Shown here: piece after piece, positions 1-7,778 of the stretch
Layout: every line of letters begins with the position of its first letter
Numbering within the stretch: the stretch's first letter is position 1
Source of the DNA: Streptomyces sp. NBC_01214
GTDB lineage: Bacteria; Actinomycetota; Actinomycetes; Streptomycetales; Streptomycetaceae
Assembly: GCF_026340975.1 (NCBI RefSeq)
Contig: NZ_JAPEOS010000003.1
Location: forward strand, 1,116,001 to 1,180,000
DNA length: 64,000 bases
Direction: 5' to 3'
Notes under the pieces: generated by a model
Told to the model about the DNA's origin: nothing
The model's database searches: none
The model's input: the letters and a program-made list of their open reading frames with translations, nothing else
Position numbers and translations under genes: made by a program

Positions 1-533
1 CCGACCGGTTCCGGCACGACATGGCCCGGCTGCACATGGGCTACCTCGCCGAGGGGGCCTGGGCGCAGACGGAGTACGTCCCCGAGGTGTGGGAGTACCT
101 GGCGATGCGCCAGTTCAACAACTTCCGCCCCTGCCCCACCATCACCGACTCCGTCGGCGGCTACGAACTGCCGGCGGACCTCCATGCGCAGCCCGCCATG
201 CAACGGGTGATCGCGCTCGCCGGGAACGCCACGACGATCGTCAACGATCTGTACTCCTACACCAAGGAACTGGCCAGTCCCGGACGGCATTTGAACCTGC
301 CGGTGGTGATCGCCGAACGCGAGGGCCGCTCCGAGAAGGACGCCTACCTGAAGGCCGTCGAGGTCCACAACGACCTGATGCGCGACTTCGAGACCGCGGC
401 CGCCGAGCTCGCCCTCGCCTGCCCCGTCCCGAGCGTCCAGCGCTTCCTGCGCGGGGTGGCCGTGTGGGTCGACGGCAACCACTACTGGCACCAGACCAAC
501 ACCTATCGCTACAGCCTGCCCGATTTCTGGTAA
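1..533 (+). CDS. 2-methylisoborneol synthase, C-terminal part (5' end outside window)
   Basis: This is the C-terminal part of a class I terpene cyclase; the reading frame is open to the window edge, so the N-terminus with the first metal-binding motif is missing. The second (NSE-type) Mg-binding motif reads NDLYSYTKE around bases 246-272, and the C-terminus ends in the aromatic HYWHQTNTYRYS stretch typical of actinobacterial cyclases. The assignment to 2-methylisoborneol synthase, which cyclises 2-methylgeranyl diphosphate to the earthy-smelling C11 alcohol, rests mainly on the next gene, which encodes the matching methyltransferase 15 bases downstream on the same strand. On sequence alone it could be another actinobacterial terpene cyclase. 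Confidence 0.9.
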   Translation, partial: DRFRHDMARLHMGYLAEGAWAQTEYVPEVWEYLAMRQFNNFRPCPTITDSVGGYELPADLHAQPAMQRVIALAGNATTIVNDLYSYTKELASPGRHLNLPVVIAEREGRSEKDAYLKAVEVHNDLMRDFETAAAELALACPVPSVQRFLRGVAVWVDGNHYWHQTNTYRYSLPDFW

Positions 534-548
534 AGATGGGAATTGTTC

Positions 549-1433
549 ATGACTAGCATCGATCTCACCGCCGCCGGTACCTCCTCCGTGTTCATCCCCG
601 GCCCGGCGACTCCTTATCAAGGTGACATCGCCCGTTACTGGGACCACGAGGCCAGGCCCGTGAACCTCCGTCTCGGCGACGTGGACGGCCTTTACCACCA
701 CCACTACGGCATCGGTGACATCGACCACGCCGCCCTCGGCGACACCGAGGACAGCGCATACGAGAAGAAGCTGATCGCCGAGCTCCACCGCCTGGAGTCG
801 GCCCAGGCCGAACTCCTCCTTGAGCACCTCGGCCCCATCGGGCGCGACGACACCCTCGTCGACGCGGGTTGCGGCCGCGGCGGTTCGATGGTCATGGCCC
901 ACAAGCGCTTCGGATGCAAGGTGGAGGGCGTCACCCTGTCGGCCAAGCAGGCCGACTTCGCCAACCGGCGCGCCCAGGAACTCGGTATCGACGACCACGT
1001 CCGGGCCCGGGTCTGCAACATGCTCAGCACGCCGCTCGAGACCGGGCAGGCCGCGGGCTCGTGGAACAACGAGTCGAGCATGTACGTCGACCTGCACGAC
1101 CTCTTCGCGGAGCACTCGCGCGTTCTCGAGGTCGGCGGCCGGTACGTGACCATCACCGGCTGCTGGAACCCGAAGTACGGCCAGCCCTCGAAGTGGGTCT
1201 CCCAGATCAACGCGCACTTCGAGTGCAACATCCACTCCCGCCGGGAGTACCTGCGTGCGATGGCCGACAACCGTCTCGTCCCGCAGGCCGTCATCGACCT
1301 GACCCCCGAGACCCTGCCCTACTGGGAGCTGCGGGCCACGTCCTCGCTGGTCACCGGCATCGAAGAGGCGTTCATCGAGTCCTACAAGGACGGCTCCTTC
1401 CAGTACGTCCTGATCGCGGCCGACCGCGTCTGA
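549..1433 (+). CDS. Geranyl diphosphate 2-C-methyltransferase
   Basis: This 294-residue SAM-dependent methyltransferase adds the C2 methyl group to geranyl diphosphate, giving the C11 substrate of 2-methylisoborneol synthase. The SAM-binding motif VDAGCGRGGS lies near residues 104-113. The N-terminal block with the DGLYHHHYGIGD sequence and the C-terminal YKDGSFQYVLIAADR ending are hallmarks of this family. The ATG at 549 is chosen because it gives the usual N-terminus MTSIDL; a TTG two codons upstream is also in frame. The gene follows the cyclase by 15 bases, so the two form an operon, and it is followed by a strong hairpin terminator. Its length is normal. Confidence 0.95.
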   Translation: MTSIDLTAAGTSSVFIPGPATPYQGDIARYWDHEARPVNLRLGDVDGLYHHHYGIGDIDHAALGDTEDSAYEKKLIAELHRLESAQAELLLEHLGPIGRDDTLVDAGCGRGGSMVMAHKRFGCKVEGVTLSAKQADFANRRAQELGIDDHVRARVCNMLSTPLETGQAAGSWNNESSMYVDLHDLFAEHSRVLEVGGRYVTITGCWNPKYGQPSKWVSQINAHFECNIHSRREYLRAMADNRLVPQAVIDLTPETLPYWELRATSSLVTGIEEAFIESYKDGSFQYVLIAADRV

Positions 1434-1444
1434 CCCACCGCGGA

Positions 1445-1488
1445 CCGAAGGGGCCGGGGCCGTCGTCCGACGGACCCGGCCCCTTCGG
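1445..1488. terminator. Bidirectional hairpin terminator
   Basis: A perfect 14-bp stem (CCGAAGGGGCCGGG and its complement) encloses a 16-base loop. It lies between two convergent genes, the methyltransferase and the FAD oxidase, so it can serve both. There is no U tract, as is common in Streptomyces. Confidence 0.8.
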
Positions 1489-1542
1489 GGTGTCCCCGGG
1501 GGCACCGGCCTCCCGTCCGGCCGGCGTGCGGACGGACCCCGA

Positions 1543-3165
1543 TCAGTCCACGAGCACACCGGGATTGAGGATGCCGCGCGGATCGAGGGCCCCCTTCGCG
1601 GCCCGCAGGGCGAGGGCGAAGGGCTCCGGGCGCTGGCGGTCGTAGCCCGGGCGGTGGTCCCGGCCGACCGCGTGGTGGTGGGTGATGGTGGCCCGGTGGC
1701 GGTGCAGGACCTCGCTCGCGACGGCCTTGAGGTCGTCCCAGACGGCGACCTCGTCACCGGGCCGGCCGGCCGCGAGCACGGTGAAGTAGGGCGCCGCGCC
1801 GTCCGGATATACGTGCGTCAGACGGCAGTTGACGGTCGCCGGGAATCCGGTGGCCTTGACCGCCGCCTCGCCGACCTCCCTGCGCACGTCGTCGATCAGG
1901 CCGGGGATCCGGTCCCAGGTGGCCGCCGTCTCGAAGGTCTCCGCGACCGCGCCCATCCGGGCCAGACCGTCGCGGAGGTAGGGCATCCGTAGGAACGCCG
2001 AGCGCCAGGCGCGCACGGCCGCGTCGCCGTCCCGGCCCTCCTCCGGGCCGCCGGTCCCGCCCGTCCCGCCACAGCGCCCGCCGTGCGAGCGGGCCAGCGC
2101 CACGGCCCGTTCGAGGCGGGCGGTCACCGGTTCGTCCGCCGACTCGAACCCCAGGACCAGTACGGAACCGCCGTCGTGCGCCGCGCCCGAGAGCGCGGCC
2201 TCGCCGGGGTCCAGCAGCCGGCAGTTGGCGGGGGAGAGGTCGGACTGCGCGAGGGCGCGCACCGCTCCGAGGGCGCCCTGGAAATCGGCGAACGCGACCG
2301 CGGCGGACGCCTTGTGGTGGGGGCGCTCCTGGAGGCGCACCCACGCCTCGGTGATGACGCCAAGGGCGCCTTCGGAGCCCAGGAACATGCGGTCGGGGGA
2401 GGGGCCAGCGCCGGAGGCGGGCAGCCGCCACGAGCTGCTGGTGCCGGCCGGGGTCACGACGCGCAGCGACTGGACGAAGTCGTCGATGTGCGTCCGGCCG
2501 GTGGCGTAGTGGCCGCCGGCCCGGGTCGCGAGCCAGCCGCCCAGCGTGGAGAACTCGAAGCTCTGCGGGAAGTGGCGCAGGGTGAGGCCGTGGGGACGCA
2601 GCTGGTCCTCCAGGCCCGGCCCGAGCGTGCCGGCCTGGATGCGCGCCGCCCGGCCCTCCGTGTCGACCTCCAGGACGCGGCCCATGGCGGTCAGGTCCAG
2701 GGACAGGACGGCCCGGTGGGCGTCGCCGCGGTACTCGACGCCCCCGGAGACCGAGGAACCCCCGCCGTACGGGACGACGGCGACCTGCCGCTCACCGGCC
2801 CAGTCCAGCAGATCGGCCACGCCCCGGTCGTCCGTGGGGCGGGCGACGAGGTCGGGGATGCGGCCGGGGCGTCCGCGCAGGGCGCGCACCACGTCGCGGT
2901 AGGCCTTGCCCATGGCGTGCGCGGCGCGGTCCCCGGGATCGGTGCTGACCAGGTGGGCGAGGCTGTGCGGGGGTTCGACGGCGGGGCCGGCGACGGCCAG
3001 GTCGCGGACGCGGGGCACAGGGAGCGGGCGGCTGAGGGTGCCGGGGAGCAGGGCGCCGAGCGCGGTGCATTCCGCGTCGTCGGGATGCGCGTCCGTCCAG
3101 CCCCAGCCCCACCAGGAGCGGGTGCGGGACGGGGGCTGCGTCGGCTGCGGGATGGTGCCGGCCAT
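1543..3165 (-). CDS. FAD-binding oxidase, alkyl-DHAP synthase-like
   Basis: This 540-residue flavoprotein belongs to the vanillyl-alcohol-oxidase fold. The FAD_binding_4 domain has PYGGGSSVSGG at residues 132-142, and the C-terminal FAD-linked oxidase domain contains a histidine triplet (TITHHHAVGRDH) near the end. The WWGWGW block near residue 18 and the overall layout match alkyldihydroxyacetonephosphate synthase, which exchanges an acyl for an alkyl group on DHAP. Bacterial members often have other or unknown substrates, so the exact reaction is uncertain. The ATG at 3165 has GGAG seven bases upstream. It is divergent from a TetR gene with an operator in the gap, so it is the likely target of that repressor. 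Confidence 0.85.
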   Translation of the reverse strand: MAGTIPQPTQPPSRTRSWWGWGWTDAHPDDAECTALGALLPGTLSRPLPVPRVRDLAVAGPAVEPPHSLAHLVSTDPGDRAAHAMGKAYRDVVRALRGRPGRIPDLVARPTDDRGVADLLDWAGERQVAVVPYGGGSSVSGGVEYRGDAHRAVLSLDLTAMGRVLEVDTEGRAARIQAGTLGPGLEDQLRPHGLTLRHFPQSFEFSTLGGWLATRAGGHYATGRTHIDDFVQSLRVVTPAGTSSSWRLPASGAGPSPDRMFLGSEGALGVITEAWVRLQERPHHKASAAVAFADFQGALGAVRALAQSDLSPANCRLLDPGEAALSGAAHDGGSVLVLGFESADEPVTARLERAVALARSHGGRCGGTGGTGGPEEGRDGDAAVRAWRSAFLRMPYLRDGLARMGAVAETFETAATWDRIPGLIDDVRREVGEAAVKATGFPATVNCRLTHVYPDGAAPYFTVLAAGRPGDEVAVWDDLKAVASEVLHRHRATITHHHAVGRDHRPGYDRQRPEPFALALRAAKGALDPRGILNPGVLVD

Positions 3166-3185
3166 GGCGGCGCTCCAGGGGTCGA

Positions 3186-3223
3186 GGTAATTTACCTAGC
3201 GGTAAATTACCTACTGATAATAT
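3186..3223. promoter_or_regulatory. TetR operator and overlapping promoter
   Basis: A perfect inverted repeat, GGTAATTTACC (3186-3196) and GGTAAATTACC (3201-3211), is separated by TAGC. It sits in the 64-base gap between the FAD oxidase and the TetR gene. It is followed by GATAAT (3216-3221), a good -10 box ending eight bases before the TetR ATG. Inferred role: the operator for the TetR protein, controlling both directions. Confidence 0.8.
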
Positions 3224-3229
3224 CCGTCC

Positions 3230-3871
3230 ATGGCAACCCCCTCCTCGCATTCCTCGAAGGCCGGCACCAAGGGAGTCCCGCGGCAGCACCGCCGCCGGCA
3301 GATGCTGGAGGCGGCCACGGAGGAGTTCGGTACGCGCGGTTACGCGGCCGCCTCGCTCCCCGCGATCGCCGCGCGGGTGGGGGTGACCAAGACGCTGCTG
3401 CACCAGTACTTCGGCACCAAGGAGGAGCTGTACGTGGCCTGCCTGGTCCCCGTCGGGGACCGGCTGCTGGACACCGTCCGCACGGCCATGGGGGAGGGCG
3501 GGGCCGCCCCGCACACGCCGTTGCGCGTGCTGCACGGCATCTTCACCGCGCTGGAGGGGCGGCGGGAGGCGTGGTTCGTGCTCTACGACACCACCCTGCC
3601 GCCCGGCGGAGAGGCCGCGCGCCGGGCCTCGGAATACTGGGCGGCCATCGACCGGCTCGCCGCCGGCGGCACCGCGGAGCTGCTGCGCGCGGCCGGATCC
3701 ACCGATCCGCTGGACGCCGACGCGCTGAAGTACGTCTGGCGGGACCTGGTCGCCACCCTGGTCCGCTGGTGGGTCAAGCACCCGGAGCAGACTCCGGAGG
3801 CCATGACGCAGCGCTGTGCCCGCCTCTTCGCGGCTGCCGCCACCCTCACGCCCGACGGTCACTCCGGCTGA
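3230..3871 (+). CDS. TetR/AcrR family transcriptional regulator
   Basis: This 213-residue protein has an N-terminal TetR helix-turn-helix (about residues 20-66, with the ATEEFGTRGYAAASLPAIAARVGVTKTLLHQYFGTK pattern in pieces, ending in the usual YFGTKEEL) and a C-terminal ligand-binding helical domain ending around residue 205. The ATG at 3230 has no Shine-Dalgarno sequence, and a -10 box GATAAT ends at 3221, so the messenger is probably leaderless. It is divergent from the FAD oxidase across a perfect palindrome and probably represses that gene and itself. The ligand cannot be told from the sequence. Confidence 0.92.
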   Translation: MATPSSHSSKAGTKGVPRQHRRRQMLEAATEEFGTRGYAAASLPAIAARVGVTKTLLHQYFGTKEELYVACLVPVGDRLLDTVRTAMGEGGAAPHTPLRVLHGIFTALEGRREAWFVLYDTTLPPGGEAARRASEYWAAIDRLAAGGTAELLRAAGSTDPLDADALKYVWRDLVATLVRWWVKHPEQTPEAMTQRCARLFAAAATLTPDGHSG

Positions 3872-3890
3872 GGGGCGCCGCTCAAGGGGG

Positions 3891-4382
3891 TTACTTGGCG
3901 CGCTGCTGCTCGGCCTGTGCGGCCTCTGCCGCCTTCGCGGCCTTGAGCTTGCGCCACACGGTGCCCAGTGCCTCCAGGTCCCGCTCGTCGAGGAGCTCGG
4001 TGAAGACCGGGGCCAGGGCTTCGCGCCGGGTGGCGTCCGCCTCGGCGAACACCGTACGGCCCGCCTCGGTGAGGGAGACCTCCACCGACCGGGCGTCGCG
4101 CGCCGAAGGCGTGCGGGTCACCAGGCCCCGTGCCTGCAGGGCGTCCACGACCCGGGAGACCTGGCTGCGACTGAGCAGGGTGCTGTTGCCGAGCACGGAG
4201 GCGGGCACCGGCTCGGGGCTGGAGGCCAACCACAGCATGACCTCGAACCAGGACACCGGGAGGTCGTGGGCCTTGACCAGGGCCCGGTCGACGCGATCGG
4301 TCATGACCGTTCCGGCCCACACCAGCCCGTAGAAGGCGTAGTCGGCCGCCGGCATCTCGGATTCGGTGAGCTTCTTCGGCAT
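3891..4382 (-). CDS. MarR family transcriptional regulator
   Basis: This 163-residue winged-helix protein has the MarR core: a dimerisation helix, then a recognition helix in LGNSTLLSRSQVSRVVDALQARGLV and the wing TRTPSARDARSVEVSLTEAG (residues about 68-115). The tail is rich in Ala and Lys. The ATG at 4382 has no clear Shine-Dalgarno, and a TATAAA-like -10 box on this strand lies about 40 bases upstream. The gene is divergent from an SDR oxidoreductase across two related palindromes. Autoregulation and control of the SDR are inferred from that layout. Confidence 0.9.
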   Translation of the reverse strand: MPKKLTESEMPAADYAFYGLVWAGTVMTDRVDRALVKAHDLPVSWFEVMLWLASSPEPVPASVLGNSTLLSRSQVSRVVDALQARGLVTRTPSARDARSVEVSLTEAGRTVFAEADATRREALAPVFTELLDERDLEALGTVWRKLKAAKAAEAAQAEQQRAK

Positions 4383-4399
4383 GTCGGAAGTCTAGAGCT

Positions 4400-4445
4400 T
4401 GCGTGCGCACGCACATAATTTTATAGTGTGTGTGCACGCACATAA
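4400..4445. promoter_or_regulatory. Paired palindromic operators of the MarR/SDR intergenic region
   Basis: A perfect 14-bp palindrome TGCGTGCGCACGCA (4400-4413) and a near-perfect one at 4427-4442 (TGTGTGTGCACGCACA, one mismatched pair) flank an AT-rich core. The 12-mer GCACGCACATAA is repeated in the same orientation at 4407-4418 and 4434-4445. The core can supply -10 boxes in both directions (TATAGT at 4422-4427 for the SDR, TATAAA on the other strand). These are the best candidates for MarR binding sites. Confidence 0.75.
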
Positions 4446-4469
4446 ATCATCCTCGTGAAAGGCCCCGCC

Positions 4470-5333
4470 ATGTCGACCACCGCCGCCTCCGCCACCCCCG
4501 CCCGCACCGTCCTGATCACCGGCACCTCCTCCGGCATCGGTCTGGCGGCCGCGATCGCCGCCGCCCGGGCCGGCTGGCGCACGATCGCCACCCTGCGCGA
4601 CACCGGCCGCGCCGACGCGCTGCGCAAGGCCGCCGTCGAGGCGGGCGTCGAGCTCGACGTTCGACAGCTCGACGTCGTCGACGAGGCCTCCGTCGCCGCC
4701 GCCGTGGAAGGCGTCATCGCCGACTACGGCCGGCTGGACGCCGTCGTCAACAACGCGGGCGCCGGGCACGTGGGCACCCTGGAGCTCGAATCCGTCGCCG
4801 ACGTCCGCGAGGTCATGGAGGTCAACTTCTTCGGCGTACTGAACGTCTCCAAGGCCGCGCTGCCGCACCTGCGGGCCACCGGCGGTCGCCTGATCACGGT
4901 CACCAGCGTCGGCGGCGTCATCGGTCAGCCCTTCAACGAGGCCTACTGCGCCGCGAAGTTCGCCGTGGAGGGGTACATGGAGAGCCTGGCCCCCGTCGCG
5001 GGCGCCGTCGGCGTGAGCGTGTCCGTCATCGAGCCCGGCGCCGTGGCGACGGAGTTCGTGAACAACATCGGCCTCGACCTCGAAGCCCGGATCGCCGCGG
5101 CCGGCCCGTACTCCGACGCACTGCGCCGCTACGTCGAGCGCACGGTCGGCCAGTTCCTGAACGGCGCGCAGACCCCGGCCGGCGCGGCCGAGTCCGTCAT
5201 GGAGGCGCTCACCGCCGACCGGCCCGCCTTCCGCATCCAGACCTCGCAGTGGGCCCGTGACTTCACGGGAACCAAGCTGGCCGACCAGGACGGCTCGGCG
5301 GTCGTCGGCGTGACCGGAACCTGGGTCGCCTGA
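4470..5333 (+). CDS. SDR family NAD(P)-dependent oxidoreductase
   Basis: This 287-residue classical short-chain dehydrogenase has the dinucleotide motif TGTSSGIG at residues 17-24, NNAGAG for the second cofactor motif, and the catalytic Tyr159-x3-Lys163 in AYCAAKFAVEG. The ATG at 4470 is preceded by GAAAGG at a fitting distance; an in-frame GTG at 4455 is less likely because it lies before that site. The gene is divergent from a MarR regulator and is followed by a hairpin at 5346. The substrate cannot be predicted. MarR control suggests a role in the response to small aromatic or toxic compounds. Confidence 0.9.
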   Translation: MSTTAASATPARTVLITGTSSGIGLAAAIAAARAGWRTIATLRDTGRADALRKAAVEAGVELDVRQLDVVDEASVAAAVEGVIADYGRLDAVVNNAGAGHVGTLELESVADVREVMEVNFFGVLNVSKAALPHLRATGGRLITVTSVGGVIGQPFNEAYCAAKFAVEGYMESLAPVAGAVGVSVSVIEPGAVATEFVNNIGLDLEARIAAAGPYSDALRRYVERTVGQFLNGAQTPAGAAESVMEALTADRPAFRIQTSQWARDFTGTKLADQDGSAVVGVTGTWVA

Positions 5334-5345
5334 CCTGCCGCGAGC

Positions 5346-5382
5346 GTCGGGGCCCGGGCTCCGTCGGGGCCGGGTCCCCGAC
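5346..5382 (+). terminator. Hairpin terminator after the SDR gene
   Basis: The arms GTCGGGGCCCGG (5346-5357) and CCGGGTCCCCGAC (5370-5382) pair with one bulge and a 12-base loop, 13 bases after the SDR stop codon. Confidence 0.6.
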
Positions 5383-5485
5383 CTGTGCTCCGCCCGGATC
5401 CGGGTCATGATGGCCGGAGGTGGACGAGTCCCCGGTGCGGTCCCCGGGCCGCACGCGGCGGCACGCCCGAATCCGGAGGTGGCTC

Positions 5486-5590
5486 GTGGGCATGGACGAA
5501 TCGAGCAGGGCCTGGTTCATGATCGGCGTCGTCATCGCCGTCATCCTCCTGGACCTCTTGGCCATCATCCTGATGAACACCCTCGGCTGA
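5486..5590 (+). CDS. Small single-pass membrane peptide (34 residues)
   Basis: A short frame encodes 34 residues: a polar start with DESSR, then about 22 uninterrupted hydrophobic residues (WFMIGVVIAVILLDLLAIIL) broken only by one Asp, then MNTLG. A good Shine-Dalgarno GGAGGT (5475-5480) lies five bases before the GTG at 5486; an in-frame ATG at 5492 is the alternative. The codons show strong third-position GC. The gene stands alone between the SDR terminator and the 3' end of the SMI1/KNR4 gene. Its function is unknown. The size fits small membrane regulators or toxin-like peptides. Confidence 0.6.
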   Translation: MGMDESSRAWFMIGVVIAVILLDLLAIILMNTLG

Positions 5591-5652
5591 ACGGCGGGCG
5601 CGGGCAGGTCGACCGCCGGGCTGCCCCTCCGCCCGGCGCCGCCGACGGGCCC

Positions 5653-5682
5653 GCCGATCTGATCAGATCTGATCAGATCGGC
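5653..5682. repeat. 30-bp perfect palindrome built from GATCTGATCA units
   Basis: Bases 5653-5682 are a perfect palindrome (GCCGATCTGATCAGA and its complement). The centre is a direct repeat of TGATCAGATC. It spans the stop codon (5673-5675) of the SMI1/KNR4 gene. It may act as a transcription terminator or as a binding site. Confidence 0.75.
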
Positions 5683-6254
5683 TCGAAGCTCGGCTCGACC
5701 GGACCGATTCCGCCGCTCCCCGCCCGTTCGTCCAGGTCCTCCGGTTCGAGGAACTCCACGAGGTCGGGGTCGATCCCGTGGTGCGGGTCCACGTCGCGCA
5801 GGCGCCCGGCGAAGGCGAGCACGAAGTCGGCGAACGGTCCGTCGAAGACCTCGGGATCGGCGCCGTTGATGTTCGTGACGATCTTCCAGAGGCCCGGTTC
5901 CGGGTCGCACGGCCAGAAGAAGTGCTCGTCGCCGGAGTGGTCGTACCCCCAGGAGATTGGGCCGCCCGGGTCGGGGTGGAACCGGAACGGATACCTGCCC
6001 GGCTCGCGCCGCCGTGACCGGCCGAACCTTGCGTGGATGTCCCGCATCCGCTCCAACAGCGGGCTCGACCCTCGGGGGTGGAAGACCACCAGCTCTCCGG
6101 AGATCACACCGGTGCCGTAGGCGTCGAGGAACCTCTTGAGGTCGCCGGGCAGCGAAGAGCCGACGTAGGTCTCGACCTCGACCCGGTCGTCGGCGGACGG
6201 CTCGCGGGCCGGCGGCGGGCCGAACAGTTGCACCATCTCGTCCCGCCCCGCCAT
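5673..6254 (-). CDS. SMI1/KNR4 family protein
   Basis: This 193-residue protein resembles the SMI1/KNR4 (SUKH) superfamily: an acidic N-terminal region with LPGDLKRFLDAYGTG, a middle PISWGYDHSGDEHFFWPCDPEPGLWKIV block, and a C-terminal helix in FADFVLAFAGRL. The ATG at 6254 is preceded by AGGTGGGG. The frame stays open further upstream, but that part looks non-coding. SUKH proteins are often immunity proteins against secreted toxins, or have unknown housekeeping roles. No toxin gene lies beside it, so immunity is only a possibility. Confidence 0.75.
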   Translation of the reverse strand: MAGRDEMVQLFGPPPAREPSADDRVEVETYVGSSLPGDLKRFLDAYGTGVISGELVVFHPRGSSPLLERMRDIHARFGRSRRREPGRYPFRFHPDPGGPISWGYDHSGDEHFFWPCDPEPGLWKIVTNINGADPEVFDGPFADFVLAFAGRLRDVDPHHGIDPDLVEFLEPEDLDERAGSGGIGPVEPSFEPI

Positions 6255-6947
6255 GCGCCCCACCTGCTTGATCGTCGCTCGTCCGGGGCGAGCCTCGTCA
6301 CACGCGGCTGCGCCGATCAAGGCACCGCATGCCGTCGTCGACGGCCTCCCGGCCGCGCCGACACGGTTGGACAGCCCGTCGCCGCGGCCGACGGGCTCCT
6401 GCACCACGGGGCCACTCGTCTGGGGCCGGTCTCGAACGGCGCACCCCGGGCCGCGGTCACCGCAGCGCTCGGCGAGCCCTCGGAAGTGACCGTCGAGAAG
6501 CCTCGGTCACGGCCGCGCCCGTTCGCCTACGACGGCCCTCGGGCTCAGCGTCTGCCGCTGCCAGGAGGTCATCCTGATCTGCCTCCGGACCTGGCGTGAT
6601 GTCGTCCACCTCCCGGCCGGCCCGGCCGGCCCGGTCGCCCGGGAGGCCGCCCCGGGCGAGCCCGGACGGGGAAGCCCCCCGTCCTCAACGTCGTAGGTGC
6701 TCCGCCCCGTACACGCGACTGCCCCGCGGTGGCCGACCGGTCCGGTAGCCCGTGGCCCGTTCCTGATATTTCGTCAAATTCCTTGTGTGGGAAGCTTTTA
6801 CGGCCCTCCTGCATACAAGGAACGGAGTCTGTCCGGCCCCTTGCCGTGTCGACCCGGTTCGCGAATGATGCTCGCGGCGCGTCGGTCGGCGGTGTTCCGC
6901 CGCGATGCGCCCACCCCCCTCGCATCCGGTCGGCCAGGAGGCCTGTT
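6255..6947. other. Non-coding stretch upstream of the NPP1 gene
   Basis: About 690 bases hold no convincing gene. The only structure I see is an inverted repeat, TTCCTTGTGTG (6779-6789) and CATACAAGGAA (6812-6822), matching at 10 of 11 positions across a 22-base spacer. It lies in an AT-richer patch (about 6760-6830), roughly 130 bases before the NPP1 start. It is a candidate promoter or operator region for that gene. Confidence 0.5.
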
Positions 6948-7715
6948 TTGCGGACGAACCGTCACATCCGGAGATCGATGGTCGTCGTCGGTGCCGCCCT
7001 CGCGGTGGTCGTCGCCGTTCCCCAAGTCGCCTTCGCGGCGCCGCCCCCGGCGCTCCCCGGCAGGGCCGAAGCGATCGAGCTGACCTACCAGCCCGCGTAC
7101 GACTACGACACCGACGGCTGCTACCCCACGCCCGCCATCAGTGCGAGCGGGGTGCTGAACGGGGGACTCAAGCCCACCGGCGCCCTCAACGGCAGCTGCC
7201 GGGACGCCTCGGACCTCGACAACACCAACGGCTACTCCCGCTGGGCCTGCAACAACGGCTGGTGCGCCGTCATGTACGCGCTCTACTTCGAGAAGGACCA
7301 GGCGCTGCCCGGCATCGAGCTCGGCGGCCACCGCCACGACTGGGAGCACGTGGTCGTGTGGATCCAGGGCAACGAGGCCAAGTACGTCGCGACCTCCGCC
7401 CACGGGGACTTCAACGTCCACGCGCGCGACCAGATCCGCTGGGACGGCAACCACCCCAAGATCGTTTACCACAAGGACGGCATCGGCACGCACTGCTTCC
7501 GCGCCGCGAACACCAACGACGAACCGCCCGAGAACCACCGCCGGGCCTGGCAGTTCCCCACCCTCGTCGGCTGGTCGGGCTACCCGGCGACCGTACGGGA
7601 CAAGCTCACCCAGGCCGATTTCGGCAGCGCGCACTTCGGCCTGAAGGACGGCTCCTTCGCCTCCCACCTGGCGGAGGCCAAGCCGGCGGGCATCCCCTTC
7701 GACCCGTACCAGTAA
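6948..7715 (+). CDS. NPP1 family (necrosis-inducing-like) secreted protein
   Basis: This 255-residue protein starts with RTNRHIRRS and a hydrophobic run ending near AFA-AP, a clear Sec signal peptide, so it is exported. The NPP1 domain carries the hallmark GHRHDWE at residues 127-133, whose acidic and His residues bind a divalent metal in characterised family members. Plant-pathogen members disrupt plant membranes by binding sphingolipids; for Streptomyces members the target is unknown. The TTG at 6948 is chosen because AGGAGG (6936-6941) lies six bases before it and the signal peptide then has the right length. The gene stands alone and ends in a shared hairpin terminator. Confidence 0.9.
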   Translation: MRTNRHIRRSMVVVGAALAVVVAVPQVAFAAPPPALPGRAEAIELTYQPAYDYDTDGCYPTPAISASGVLNGGLKPTGALNGSCRDASDLDNTNGYSRWACNNGWCAVMYALYFEKDQALPGIELGGHRHDWEHVVVWIQGNEAKYVATSAHGDFNVHARDQIRWDGNHPKIVYHKDGIGTHCFRAANTNDEPPENHRRAWQFPTLVGWSGYPATVRDKLTQADFGSAHFGLKDGSFASHLAEAKPAGIPFDPYQ

Positions 7716-7722
7716 CGCGCGG

Positions 7723-7772
7723 CGCGCAGGGGGTACCGGCCCCGCACCGAGCGGGACCGGCGCCCCTGCGCG
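7723..7772. terminator. Bidirectional hairpin terminator
   Basis: The arms CGCGCAGGGG (7723-7732) and CCCCTGCGCG (7763-7772) pair perfectly, and inner CCGG/CCCG segments extend the stem. It lies between the convergent NPP1 gene and the ABC-transporter lipoprotein gene. Confidence 0.75.
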
Positions 7773-7778
7773 GTGTCG

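Noticed and set aside
2083..4332. Open frame of 749 codons on the + strand over the FAD oxidase, TetR and MarR genes
   Set aside because: Translation is a low-complexity shadow and would overlap three recognised genes.
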